A stretch of 64,000 bases of DNA, from IMG/VR virus record IMGVR_UViG_3300038701_001167, positions 1-64,000 of that record. One strand, written 5' to 3'. Numbering within the stretch: position 1 is the stretch's first letter; each line of letters starts with the position of its first letter. The notes below the pieces were generated by a model. The model saw only the letters and a program-made list of their open reading frames with translations. It searched no databases and was not told the DNA's origin. This document shows positions 42,001 through 50,479 of this stretch, piece by piece. Source of the stretch: a virus. A program made the translations under genes and the position numbers.

Positions 42001-45000
42001 GAAGTCGAAGAGACACCTGAGACAGAACAAAAGTCTCTGGCAGATGTGTTCCCGAACCTCATCAAAGAGAACGGAAACAACTGGTTCCTCAAGACCTTCA
42101 GCCGTCGTGAAAATGGCTCCAAGTTTCTAGATCAAGACAGCCCTATGGAAACCCTGTTGCGTGAAGTGACCGGGCTCAATGCAGAGCAGTCCAATGAACT
42201 GAAGACCCTCAAAGATGTTCTGGCTCCGAAGCTCCAGGAGTATCTGGATGGGATGGCCAAAGACGGATTGCTCAATCCGAAGATGGGCTGGCTCAAGAGC
42301 CTGATGGAAGGAACCAAGGACGTTCTGGGATACAAGAACGCTTCCTCACTCAACTTCCGCAGCACAGTCGATGGGAAAGGTCAGTTTGATCCGAAAGTGA
42401 TCGAAGCCTTCACCATGGCTGTTGGGGAATGGATGCTGAAATCTGAAGCGCGTTTGCCGCGGCAACTGGACAATGAAGAGATCAATAAGCGGTTCGGCCG
42501 CAACCGTGATCATGCCGTCACTGACTTTGAACGTCAGCTGGTGAACCTTGGTGGTATCCAGCTTCAGTCAGTGATCGATGACATCAGTGGTTCCGCCATG
42601 AAACTGATGGGCGTCACAGCTGACAAGTCTCAGCCGGTGAAGTTCTCTCAAGGTATCTTCCGGGGTATGGCTGCCAACGTGCTGGAAGCTCTGGCTGATA
42701 GTGAAGGTGCCGACTGGATTGGGATCACCCAGTATGACTATGACGTGAATGGCTCCAAGCGGACCTACACCTCGATCCAACTCAACAAGGATGTGGATGC
42801 GGTCAAAGACTTCACTCAAGCACTAAAAGGCCGACAGGACCTGTTTGAAAAGGTGTTCTTGGAAGCGCCAGAAGCAGATTACTTCTTTGAGCCAATTCAA
42901 GAGACACCTCGCTCTGTCACACGTCAGCGGTTCAATGAAGTTCAGCCGATTGCCGAGAAGGTTATCAAACGGCTCCAAAGCACACCAAACCGCTTTGTAG
43001 CACCGATGATGGAATTTCGTAGTGCTTTGGGAGATGACGTGTTCAAGCGTCTGGCAGGGTTCCGTGACTTCGATCCGAAGACCACAAATGAAGCGCATGC
43101 TACCAGCATTCAGTCCAAGAACCGGTCCATTGAACGGGCTCTGGATGGGATCGATCAGCACTATGCTCGTGCAGAAGCCTATGCGGCAGAGCAGGGCAAG
43201 ACAGCTGAGCAGACTGATCTGTTCTTCAAGTGGAACATTTCGAGCGTGGGACGTCTTCAGCAGGAAGGGTACATCACACCTCAGGGTGACAAGATTGCCC
43301 GTGAAATGATCTCTTCCACCATGTCGACACTGGATCTCAACAATGAGAACCATGTGAAAGCGATCTGGCTCGCTGCAGCACAGGCATTTGATATCAAGCC
43401 TGGTATCGAGAAGCAGTCACATGAAAAGTCTGTTCGGGACATTCAGGAACTCTTCAACGGTGATCTGAAGCCAGCCATGGAGCTGGTCAAAGACTGGATG
43501 ATCTCTGGTGAGATGACAGATGCCGATGCACTGGAAGCAGCTTTGATCAACTCTGGTGCAGACATCTCTATGAAATCTGTTCACGCTCTGTTGACCGTGG
43601 CCCAGATGGAATACGTGCTTGAAAATGACCCAGAAGGTGCAGGAATTTTCCAAACATCTTTGGCTCTTGAAGCGGACGGCAAGACTGATGGTCCGATTAA
43701 TGCGATGATCAACGTGGGCTTTGGACAATTCACACCCCATCAAATCAAAGTAATGGCCAAGGGTGGTCTGATCGTCTCTGGTTCAGAGATGAGCCTGAAC
43801 CGGTACATCGAAGGCGATGCAGAACACACAGGGGACAAAGAAGACCTCTACGAAGTGGCTGCACAGAGCCTGGAACGGAACCTGGGATCGTACACAGCTG
43901 AGAATGCTCCGGTGATCTTTGACCTGATGGACACATTCCTGAAAGGTTTTTCCTTCAAAGACGGCAAGCTCGACATTGGCCGGAACCTGATCAAGAACCC
44001 TCTGACGGTGTTGCTCTATGGTTCGGGCAAAGCAGGTATCGCATCCAAGCTGGCGTCTGCCATCAAAGACGAACTGCATGCGTTGATGAGTGACATCGCT
44101 GAGTCCGGTAAGCCGTGGCATCAGCATCCGAAGTTCATTGAGAACCCGGCTCTGGTTGATACCCTGAAAGCTGTGTTTGGGAACCAGATCATTTCACTGC
44201 TGGAAAACCCAATCAAATCCAAGATCGAGGGACCTCTTGAGAAAGCTCTGAGTGGTCAGATCGACGAGACGATAGGGGAAGCCCTTGTAGAAGCGATCGA
44301 CGAAGCCACAGGTGGCCTGCGTGAAGCCATGGAGCTTGTTCGGACTGCAACCCAGATCCAAGGAATTGCTTTCGAGGATGCCTATGACAAGGCCATCGAG
44401 CGTATCCGGACCGAGAAAGGTCTCAAGAAGAGCCAGCTGAGTGAGAAGGATTACGAGACAGCTTTCGTGGAAGCATCTCAAGTGGCTCCGATCTACAACA
44501 ACGGTGCTCAGGAATTCCACATCGTTGCATCTGAGAAATACTCCAGCGAGAACCAGATCTCATCTTCGTTGCGGGAACGGTTGTCCAGTGGTGCCACTAT
44601 TCCGAAGCCTGGTGCCGTGGGTGTGAAGGGTCAGCCTTATCTGGTGATTGGTACTGGTGATGGTAGGATGATCATCAACATCCTTGAAGCCGGCGATGCA
44701 GATATGGACCGGACACTGATGGTGTTCGATGGTGTGGAAATTGCTCTCGACAACGTCTTCAGTGCATCCCGTCAGATCAACCAAGCTGTCTGGAAAGGAT
44801 GGCAGGAAGAGAGCGTGACCACATTGGTTCACGATGGCTATCAGAACTTCCTGCGTCAGTTCAAACCCGATGAGTTGGGTGAGAAAGGCAAAGAAGCGCT
44901 CAACAAGCTGGCCAAGTCCAACAAGACTGGTGTGGACAATCTGATCTCTGGTGTTGGTTCCCAACTGCAAGCTAAGTCGGCTCAGAACCTGGCTCGTAAG

Positions 45001-48000
45001 AAAGCCCTGTCCAAAGTCCAAGCCTACATCGATCACATGGCCGGTGCCGAAGCGCCTCATATGAATGAAGGTGAAGTGGTTGAAAGTTCTGTTCCGTTTG
45101 ATCCTGAGCTGATCGCTGAGAAGCTGAACCAGTTCTATCAAGAAGCTTTGGAAGAAGCTCGGGAAGGTATTCGAACAGAGCGTCGTGCAGCTACTATTCA
45201 GGCGCCGAGTGCCAAGCTGATGAACCAGCTCAAGAAGATCGGTGAGCAGGTAGAAGGAACAGAAGCGGTCAAGCTTACTGGTTCCCAACTGACACAAGAC
45301 GTCTTCAAGATGAGCAACGATGCAAGTCGTGAGCAGAACTCTGTGTTCTGGAAGCTGCTGTCTGAGCAAGACAGTCTTGCAGATTACACCTTCTATGTCG
45401 GTGAACAGGCTGACCTGGAAGACATCCGGTCTGATCTGGGAATTGACTCCTCGGTGAGCATCAAAGCCGGTGCCATGTATCCGAAGAACAAAGTAGTGTT
45501 CATTGCCAATGCGTCTCCGGAAACACTGCTGCATGAAGCTCTGCACACACAGACGGCTCGGACATTGGTCGATCACTATGCGGACCCGGAGAACAGTGCT
45601 GACTATGTGGCAGATGCCATTGGCCGGTTGGAGAACCTCAAAGACTTCTTCATGAACATGAGCTTCACCAAAGACACGGCTGAAGATCGGGCAGCCAATC
45701 TGTTGAAGGAACAGCTCACAGAGAAGGCGAATGATCCAGCTGCTGCAATGTCAGAGTTCATCTCTTGGACTTTGTCGAACCAGAAGCTGATCAAGATTGG
45801 TCAGGACACCAAGGTCTACTCTCCACTGCAGAATGTCGGCCGCAAGGTACTGGCTCTGTTGGGTCGTCTATTGGGGATCAAAACTCGACCGGGCAAAACC
45901 CTGTTTGAGAAGGTCCGTTTCAACAGCGAGATCATCATCAAGAGCCAAGACAAAGGCAGCAACAATCTCGATCTGCTCAAGCAAGAAGCCGAAACACAAG
46001 CTGTGTTTGAACAGGCTTACGGAGAAGATACCAATCTGGATCGTCTGGAGAGCAAGTTCCAGCGTCGGATCCAGTCTGCATTGGAAGCGGCTGTCCGTCG
46101 TGTAGATGATCCGATGAGCACAGAGAGCGATAGCTCCGTGGTCAAGCGGGCAGGGGACCTCACTGCTATGGCCGAGAAAGCGGCTGAGCAAGTCGAGAGC
46201 TTTGGGTTTGCAATGAACCAGCGTGAGAAGGCTGTATTCATGAGCATTCACACAGGCATGATGACGGATTTTGAAAGCAATCCGGCTGCACAGCGCAAAG
46301 CCTATGAGCTCTACTCTCACATGCTGAAGAATGCCAAGCCCGGATCACTGAGTGTGTTGGCCGGCAAAGGTGGATTGCGACAAACCAGTGAAGGTCAGAC
46401 AGACCTGCTGGCAACCTTTGTGGCATTGGGCATGGTTCATCCTGGCTTCAAAGCTGAGCTTGCTGAGATGGACGGACCCAAGAACATGGTCGAGTATGAG
46501 CGCAGTGTAGATGGCACCCTGAGATGGTTGGCCAACAGCTCGATCAACTATCTGACTCAGTCTGCCATTGCGATGAAGAAGTCCGGCAAGAAGATGGACA
46601 CTCAACTTCTGGCTCTGGAAAACGCTCTGTCGACCTATCAAGTAGAGCGCCGTCATACAGCTGACCGGATTGCGATGAAGCCTCAGGAAGTGCTCGATCA
46701 GAAACTGTCTGTTCTTCTGGATCGTGGTTCCAAGAAGGCAGTGGCTTTCCTACGGTCCAAACAAAAGCCCACAGATGGTGTGCTCAAGTCTGGTGCTTTC
46801 GTCAGTGCTGAACTGATTGCAGCTATGGGATCGAAAGAGAGCATGGAAGATGTGGGCAATGGCCTGACCTACATGCTTAATGAGCTTGAGCCCTTCAAAG
46901 CTCTGCAAGAAATCTGGACCGATCTGCAGGGTGTGACCAAATCCAATGCAGCTGTGATGGATCTGGTCAACAAGGTGAAGAGCCATGTCGATGCCATGCG
47001 TCAGGATTACCGGGAGAAGATCCCTCAAATCCTGTCCGAGAAGTTCACTCGCAAGATCACCCGTGATGAGTGGACACAGATGTTCGAGGGCATCTCTCAG
47101 ACCGATCTGACCACATTGGGTAACAAGCAGGCTCTGACCCTGCTGAAAGACCTGACCCAACTGCCTGTGAAGATCAAACGAGCAGAGGCACTGGTTTCCG
47201 AATTGGCAAGCAACAACGGGACCCTTTACAAGAAGAAAGCCAACGCACTTGCACACTGGATGGTCAACAAGGAAGCCATCTCAACCAATCTGCTACGTAA
47301 TGCAGAAGCCATCGCCAATCTCTACGGTGAAGGTGTTCAGGTTGGTTCTGAAATCACACCCGATCTGATCGAAGCCATTGACGATCTGACAACCCTCTAT
47401 GCGTTGGACAAGGTGAGCCAAGAGACCAAGGACACATTGCAGGACTTGGCCAATACCGCAGAGGAAGGCCTGAAGTTCATCATTGGGTATCAGGCTTCTA
47501 CCAAAGGTCTGGAGCTACAGCGTATTGCTGATGGAGAAGATGGGGCTGTGTCTCGGATCAACGGCTGGAAAGGCTATGCTCCTGTGACGGCTGCTGCTGG
47601 CAACTCGTTGGTTGTTCGAGACGACGTAGACTTCAAAGAGATGGTGAAACTCGGTTACGAACGTGTTGGTGACTACGAAGGAGATGCTCAGGAGAACTAC
47701 CGTGGCAGCCGTGGATATTACCAGTCCACAGTGGGTGGTCGGTCTGCATATCGTCAGGGTGTAGCTCAGACTGTTCATGCTACGTTCCAAGGTGTTGATC
47801 CTCGAACTGGTGTGTCTCGGACAGGTGAGATGGCAGGGTTCATCTCCGGTCGGAAAGCTGAACTGGCAAAGAGAGCCAAGAAGCGAGTGAACAACGATCT
47901 GGCACCGGGCAATGGTGAAGTCATGGTTCCTGTCTATGGCGCCAATGGAGACATCACCGGGTATGAGCTGACCATGGACCCCAAGCGTCGGGAAGCGTTG

Positions 48001-49326
48001 CAGGAAGACAAGCACATGGCTCGGATGCTCGGTGCCTGGTCTGGCCGTATCGTGGAAGAAACCATGTCGGATCGCTACAACAAGACCTTGGTTCAAACCC
48101 TGAAAGCTCAGTGGGATGAAGCAAGCCCTGAAGAGCGTCGGACCCAGTTCACCAATGTGGCGGATCCCAAGCACAAAGATGCTGTCATTCGAGATGCTTG
48201 GAACACCATGGGTTTCGGGATCAAAGATGCTGCTCGTGATGTGTTCAATGAGAGTGATACTCTCATGGTTCGCAAAGATCTGGTGAATGATGCACTGGGC
48301 TTCCACCAAGCGTCTGTCCGGGATGCCTTCACAGGAACGTCTCGTTGGTCTCCTGAGACACAGCAAGCTTTGGTGACGGCTGCTACAGCTGTCATGGGCA
48401 AGGATGCCTATAAGTACATGGTCAAAGCTGAAGACGGAATTGGTGATCTGGTGTCCTATGCCAAGACCACAATCGTGGTTCGATCGATGACTGTGATCTG
48501 GGAGAACTTGCTGTCCAACAACCTGCACCTGCTGACATGGGGTGTAGGACCGGTAGAGCTGGTCAAGGCACAGAGAGCCAAGTTCATTGAGATCAATCAG
48601 TATGTAAAGAACCAGGAGCGTATTCTGGAACTGAACGCTGAACTGGCAGCCAACATCGAAAATGCAAGCAAAGCTCGTCGGATCACTGCTGAGTTGCGAA
48701 TGCTCGATGATGCCAATCAGAAGCTGAGCATTCGTCCTCTGCTGGAAGCCGGTGAATTCTCAACAGTCTCTGAGAGCCTCACTGAAGCCGATCAGGCCAT
48801 TCGGGAAGGGAAGCTCAGTGACTTCTTTGAGAAGGCTGCTGACAGGCTGCCTGGTGGCGTGCAGACAGCATTCAAGAACTTTGCCATCACCAAAGACACT
48901 GCATTGTTCCAAGGTCTCAACCGGGCTGTCCAGTATGGGGACTTTGTGTCCAAGGCTGTGCTCTACGATCACCTGACAAAAGTGAAAGGCAAGACCGAAG
49001 CTGAAGCGATGGATGTGATCAAGGAAGAGTTCGTGAACTATAACCGCCTGTCTGGTCGAGATCGGGATTACCTGGAAAGCACAGGCATGCTCTGGTTCAT
49101 GAACTATAAGATCCGGATCATGAAGATCATGGCTCGGATGGTACGTGAACGGCCAGCCTCCGCTCTGTTCTATGCTGGTGGGGTAGGTCCGATGGCAGAC
49201 ATTGACACAGTTGTAACTGGTTCAGGTCTGGGGGCTTATCTCGACAATCGCCTCGGATACGCGATTGGGCCTGAAATGGGTGTAAACGGGATCTTCATGA
49301 ACCCGTGGAATAGCTTGGTGAACTGA
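39037..49326 (+). CDS. Virion RNA polymerase (N4 gp50-like) with embedded zincin domain
   Basis: 3,429 residues, packaged and injected to transcribe early genes. The polymerase core lies centrally: motif A ADGKTDGP (D1547), motif B R1649-x3-K1653-x7-Y1661-G (as R666/K670/Y678 of the N4 mini-vRNAP), motif C MVFDGVEI (D1898). N-terminal 900 residues are helical with a KPTKSEPVKAEEPVE linker. A separate HEALH at H2166-H2170, SEFISWTLSN (E2240) and LLGRLLGIKTRPGKTLFEKV look like a gluzincin peptidase domain. The C-terminus carries MARMVRERPASALFYAGG. CACACCA-like DNA motifs occur in several linkers. Ribosome site is weak, preceded by GAAGTGGAACAATA. Confidence 0.93.
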   Translation: MSGIDLNFGNQPKVNQTKSNQKQAQVEDTSLAKKLQFGSQQDQWALATAMQNGNAISQDEFMRDMTNASDTDIAAKYGFEVVQNRAGYLQQYRDLEAFKQSSGEPVDIANDTAVSVTKGAMNTAGAMGSIAASAWDAVTAGPRALGEQIHGQAQTPLSEVAAEGLNWANEAVDGLKSDRSVEMRNQFALEQSLDQQDRDAEFEAGETKGFVDQAITEAKKFGDTIANLADNPYTAMETVAEGIGSLGPIAKTIQGLARANTARKLVAEGMTKKEARDLIQRDAGQALVQEEALRLVPTVTALTEGGSAGLQARQEILAMSEEELMQSPEYQKMIEDGMDPDQARSKLIEMAGRPAELTGATLGLLTGRISRAFEASPGKVGSGAGAGKTVALETGEEALQEASNQAASNVGVNAAGFEREITDGLGEAAAMGAAGGLGTAGVMQAPGAAATAVVETAKATGRAAEAGFKARMNSIEQATDDASPVGQKAVSGTSEQMRKDAAVISEVAANETTPEQIKALDTKVQEALYLPDEDADSYIESLPALAQVKESTGKVDRYSLINEVSPIITNEEIAPVDRLGAAVLVMESFDALRSLDNDESNALVQSLEAGDQTGSRFGRLKKDVNKLTSSPAVKRAEEIIRTLEPEMINAVFPLTENADAATLQAYRTISRYNTLAIDESQYDMVLEQVSENDALRKEFTAGKEARKIFDEADKAKASLSEEVGGSYNTKSMVREQILSTGNKNNDMPSIVEHYRNVMDNMAIGRKEEAAAALVELREFAQSQVNKTVAFNTAADTGVTNAADGIGYEAYGPFKNYFRKEGGAWFNKNSPNSVALARDVHVDTTAVANTYNTLAEIYPELVSNGETRIDVPELSQIITESKSAPIETDPVEPEKAERRIRKDAKPDASLTDAVTPEGQAVKDAVTKKAKAQKRTTAKQTTPKPTKSEPVKAEEPVESTTKVEAEPEPEVIAEDKADVEELISEADTIAEVEETPETEQKSLADVFPNLIKENGNNWFLKTFSRRENGSKFLDQDSPMETLLREVTGLNAEQSNELKTLKDVLAPKLQEYLDGMAKDGLLNPKMGWLKSLMEGTKDVLGYKNASSLNFRSTVDGKGQFDPKVIEAFTMAVGEWMLKSEARLPRQLDNEEINKRFGRNRDHAVTDFERQLVNLGGIQLQSVIDDISGSAMKLMGVTADKSQPVKFSQGIFRGMAANVLEALADSEGADWIGITQYDYDVNGSKRTYTSIQLNKDVDAVKDFTQALKGRQDLFEKVFLEAPEADYFFEPIQETPRSVTRQRFNEVQPIAEKVIKRLQSTPNRFVAPMMEFRSALGDDVFKRLAGFRDFDPKTTNEAHATSIQSKNRSIERALDGIDQHYARAEAYAAEQGKTAEQTDLFFKWNISSVGRLQQEGYITPQGDKIAREMISSTMSTLDLNNENHVKAIWLAAAQAFDIKPGIEKQSHEKSVRDIQELFNGDLKPAMELVKDWMISGEMTDADALEAALINSGADISMKSVHALLTVAQMEYVLENDPEGAGIFQTSLALEADGKTDGPINAMINVGFGQFTPHQIKVMAKGGLIVSGSEMSLNRYIEGDAEHTGDKEDLYEVAAQSLERNLGSYTAENAPVIFDLMDTFLKGFSFKDGKLDIGRNLIKNPLTVLLYGSGKAGIASKLASAIKDELHALMSDIAESGKPWHQHPKFIENPALVDTLKAVFGNQIISLLENPIKSKIEGPLEKALSGQIDETIGEALVEAIDEATGGLREAMELVRTATQIQGIAFEDAYDKAIERIRTEKGLKKSQLSEKDYETAFVEASQVAPIYNNGAQEFHIVASEKYSSENQISSSLRERLSSGATIPKPGAVGVKGQPYLVIGTGDGRMIINILEAGDADMDRTLMVFDGVEIALDNVFSASRQINQAVWKGWQEESVTTLVHDGYQNFLRQFKPDELGEKGKEALNKLAKSNKTGVDNLISGVGSQLQAKSAQNLARKKALSKVQAYIDHMAGAEAPHMNEGEVVESSVPFDPELIAEKLNQFYQEALEEAREGIRTERRAATIQAPSAKLMNQLKKIGEQVEGTEAVKLTGSQLTQDVFKMSNDASREQNSVFWKLLSEQDSLADYTFYVGEQADLEDIRSDLGIDSSVSIKAGAMYPKNKVVFIANASPETLLHEALHTQTARTLVDHYADPENSADYVADAIGRLENLKDFFMNMSFTKDTAEDRAANLLKEQLTEKANDPAAAMSEFISWTLSNQKLIKIGQDTKVYSPLQNVGRKVLALLGRLLGIKTRPGKTLFEKVRFNSEIIIKSQDKGSNNLDLLKQEAETQAVFEQAYGEDTNLDRLESKFQRRIQSALEAAVRRVDDPMSTESDSSVVKRAGDLTAMAEKAAEQVESFGFAMNQREKAVFMSIHTGMMTDFESNPAAQRKAYELYSHMLKNAKPGSLSVLAGKGGLRQTSEGQTDLLATFVALGMVHPGFKAELAEMDGPKNMVEYERSVDGTLRWLANSSINYLTQSAIAMKKSGKKMDTQLLALENALSTYQVERRHTADRIAMKPQEVLDQKLSVLLDRGSKKAVAFLRSKQKPTDGVLKSGAFVSAELIAAMGSKESMEDVGNGLTYMLNELEPFKALQEIWTDLQGVTKSNAAVMDLVNKVKSHVDAMRQDYREKIPQILSEKFTRKITRDEWTQMFEGISQTDLTTLGNKQALTLLKDLTQLPVKIKRAEALVSELASNNGTLYKKKANALAHWMVNKEAISTNLLRNAEAIANLYGEGVQVGSEITPDLIEAIDDLTTLYALDKVSQETKDTLQDLANTAEEGLKFIIGYQASTKGLELQRIADGEDGAVSRINGWKGYAPVTAAAGNSLVVRDDVDFKEMVKLGYERVGDYEGDAQENYRGSRGYYQSTVGGRSAYRQGVAQTVHATFQGVDPRTGVSRTGEMAGFISGRKAELAKRAKKRVNNDLAPGNGEVMVPVYGANGDITGYELTMDPKRREALQEDKHMARMLGAWSGRIVEETMSDRYNKTLVQTLKAQWDEASPEERRTQFTNVADPKHKDAVIRDAWNTMGFGIKDAARDVFNESDTLMVRKDLVNDALGFHQASVRDAFTGTSRWSPETQQALVTAATAVMGKDAYKYMVKAEDGIGDLVSYAKTTIVVRSMTVIWENLLSNNLHLLTWGVGPVELVKAQRAKFIEINQYVKNQERILELNAELAANIENASKARRITAELRMLDDANQKLSIRPLLEAGEFSTVSESLTEADQAIREGKLSDFFEKAADRLPGGVQTAFKNFAITKDTALFQGLNRAVQYGDFVSKAVLYDHLTKVKGKTEAEAMDVIKEEFVNYNRLSGRDRDYLESTGMLWFMNYKIRIMKIMARMVRERPASALFYAGGVGPMADIDTVVTGSGLGAYLDNRLGYAIGPEMGVNGIFMNPWNSLVN

Positions 49327-49331
49327 ATAGG

Positions 49332-49365
49332 GTAGGGAAGGATGTGAAAGGCCATCCTCCCCTAC
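49332..49365 (+). terminator. Hairpin after vRNAP gene
   Basis: GTAGGG-a-AGGATG / CATCCT-c-CCCTAC, 12 bp with one mismatch and an 8-nt loop. Ends the late transcript; no T-run follows. Confidence 0.65.
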
Positions 49366-49525
49366 ATCTATGACAGCCACGACTGCAATGCAGACTGTCA
49401 CAGAATATTTGTCTCTCTCAAGAGCCACTGGGTCATGAAGCCATATGGATGACTACGAGAAGAGAGACAGGACGCCTTGCAAGTAGGCTAGTTATGCACT
49501 TAGCCACGCCCTAACTGAATGAGTA
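49366..49525. other. Structured noncoding gap between convergent blocks
   Basis: No gene. Successive stems: TGTCTCTCT/AGAGAGACA around 49408-49468 enclosing GTCAT/ATGAC with CCATATGG, then GCCT/AGGC and GGCTA/TAGCC near 49473-49504. Not a tRNA as far as I can fold it. Could be an RNA made by read-through of the late transcript. Confidence 0.45.
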
Positions 49526-49560
49526 TAAGGAGCCAGGATCAATCACCTGACTGCTCCTTA
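49526..49560. terminator. Bidirectional terminator at convergent ends
   Basis: TAAGGAGC-CAGG / CCTG-GCTCCTTA with an interrupted upper stem; it contains the stop of the leftward gene 49539-49856. Its right arm is also the conserved cassette junction described in the findings. Confidence 0.65.
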
Positions 49561-49856
49561 GATTCAATGAAAGTCATCACGCGGCGCTCAAACTCAGCTT
49601 GTGCCGCAGCCATGGCGCTATCCACATCGGGATAGGTATGATCTTTCATTCCGATATTAAGCGTGACGCCCAATTTACGTTTCACGCGAGGGTCAACAAT
49701 CTTTGTGATGTTAAAGTCGCTTGCCAAGAACCGTGGGGCGGCACTCCAATGCTCACTCGACGGTACAGACTTGCGCTCTGTGCGGTCGTCGTTCCAAACA
49801 TCAACTGTCAAAATGTCGTGCGACCATTGCAGTTTTTTGACCTGAACGTCAGTCAT
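49539..49856 (-). CDS. Cassette gene A (small protein, unknown)
   Basis: 105 residues from ATG 49856 with AGGAGG nine bases upstream (not from 49877, which lacks a site). Begins MTDVQVKKLQWSHDILTVDV and ends RRVMTFIESKEQSGD. Beta-rich first half, helical end. The 5' and 3' borders match those of gene 63472-63702 although the body is unrelated, suggesting an exchangeable cassette. Function unknown. Confidence 0.68.
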   Translation of the reverse strand: MTDVQVKKLQWSHDILTVDVWNDDRTERKSVPSSEHWSAAPRFLASDFNITKIVDPRVKRKLGVTLNIGMKDHTYPDVDSAMAAAQAEFERRVMTFIESKEQSGD

Positions 49857-49873
49857 CTCTGGCCCTCCTTGGT

Positions 49874-50209
49874 TCAAACTGGTGCGTGGTGCATGGTCAC
49901 ACCTTCGCTATGGGCAACATATGCCTCAGCTTCTTCCTGAGAGAAGAGGCCAGCTTTCAGATGTGTGCCGGTGTAGCCTTTGGCTCCAGGACGGAAGTAA
50001 TAGCCGTTCTTGCGAAGAAAGAATTTGTTGCCGGGATTGTATTTGGCCTTGAGTGTATCTTCATAACCATGCCACGCGATTCCAGCGTTAATGAGAGCTT
50101 CAGCCTGGGTGTTTCCAAGTCCAGAGTGACCTGGACCATCATTGATGACACAGAGCCATTTGTGTCCGTAGACATGACCGTCAAGAAATTTGATTGTTGG
50201 AGTATTCAT
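49874..50209 (-). CDS. Small protein, unknown
   Basis: 111 residues, ATG 50209 with AAGGA nearby. Contains FLDGHVYGHKWLCVINDGPG, NAGIAWHGYEDTLKAKY and a C-terminal EEAEAYVAHSEGVTMHHAPV. His/Gly/Tyr-rich; may be a compact nucleic-acid or metal-binding fold. Stop is directly followed by the cassette junction that provides the ribosome site of gene A. Confidence 0.62.
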   Translation of the reverse strand: MNTPTIKFLDGHVYGHKWLCVINDGPGHSGLGNTQAEALINAGIAWHGYEDTLKAKYNPGNKFFLRKNGYYFRPGAKGYTGTHLKAGLFSQEEAEAYVAHSEGVTMHHAPV

Positions 50210-50221
50210 GGTGGTTCCTTT

Positions 50222-50479
50222 TTATTGAACCGCTTCAATCACTTGTTCGATGAAGTAAGCACAAGCAGTCCATTGTTGTTCAGTATCGAATGATCTGTCA
50301 CGAAGGAAGGAAACACATCTTTCAAGAGAGGGCTGGTTAATCCTCCAAGAAATTTGAGATTTTCCTAAGTTCATGTAGGTATCCATGGCCATTTGAGTGA
50401 TGCCAATAAAGCCAACAACAGCACCAAAAAGAAAGCCTAACCCAAGACCAATCAGTGTGAATATAGAAGGTTCTTTCAT
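50222..50479 (-). CDS. Small membrane protein of the accessory island
   Basis: 85 residues from ATG 50479 (MKEPSIFTLIGLGLGFLFGA), with a single Gly-rich transmembrane span at about 6-30 and a Cys-containing soluble tail (SLERCVSFLRDRSFDTEQQW). The larger open frame to 50665 runs through the structured RNA and is not supported. Unknown; possibly superinfection exclusion. Confidence 0.6.
   Translation of the reverse strand: MKEPSIFTLIGLGLGFLFGAVVGFIGITQMAMDTYMNLGKSQISWRINQPSLERCVSFLRDRSFDTEQQWTACAYFIEQVIEAVQ

Noticed and set aside
13252-49326. Integrase or lysogeny module
   Set aside because: No recombinase, excisionase or repressor in the window; the ParA-like pair alone does not show lysogeny.
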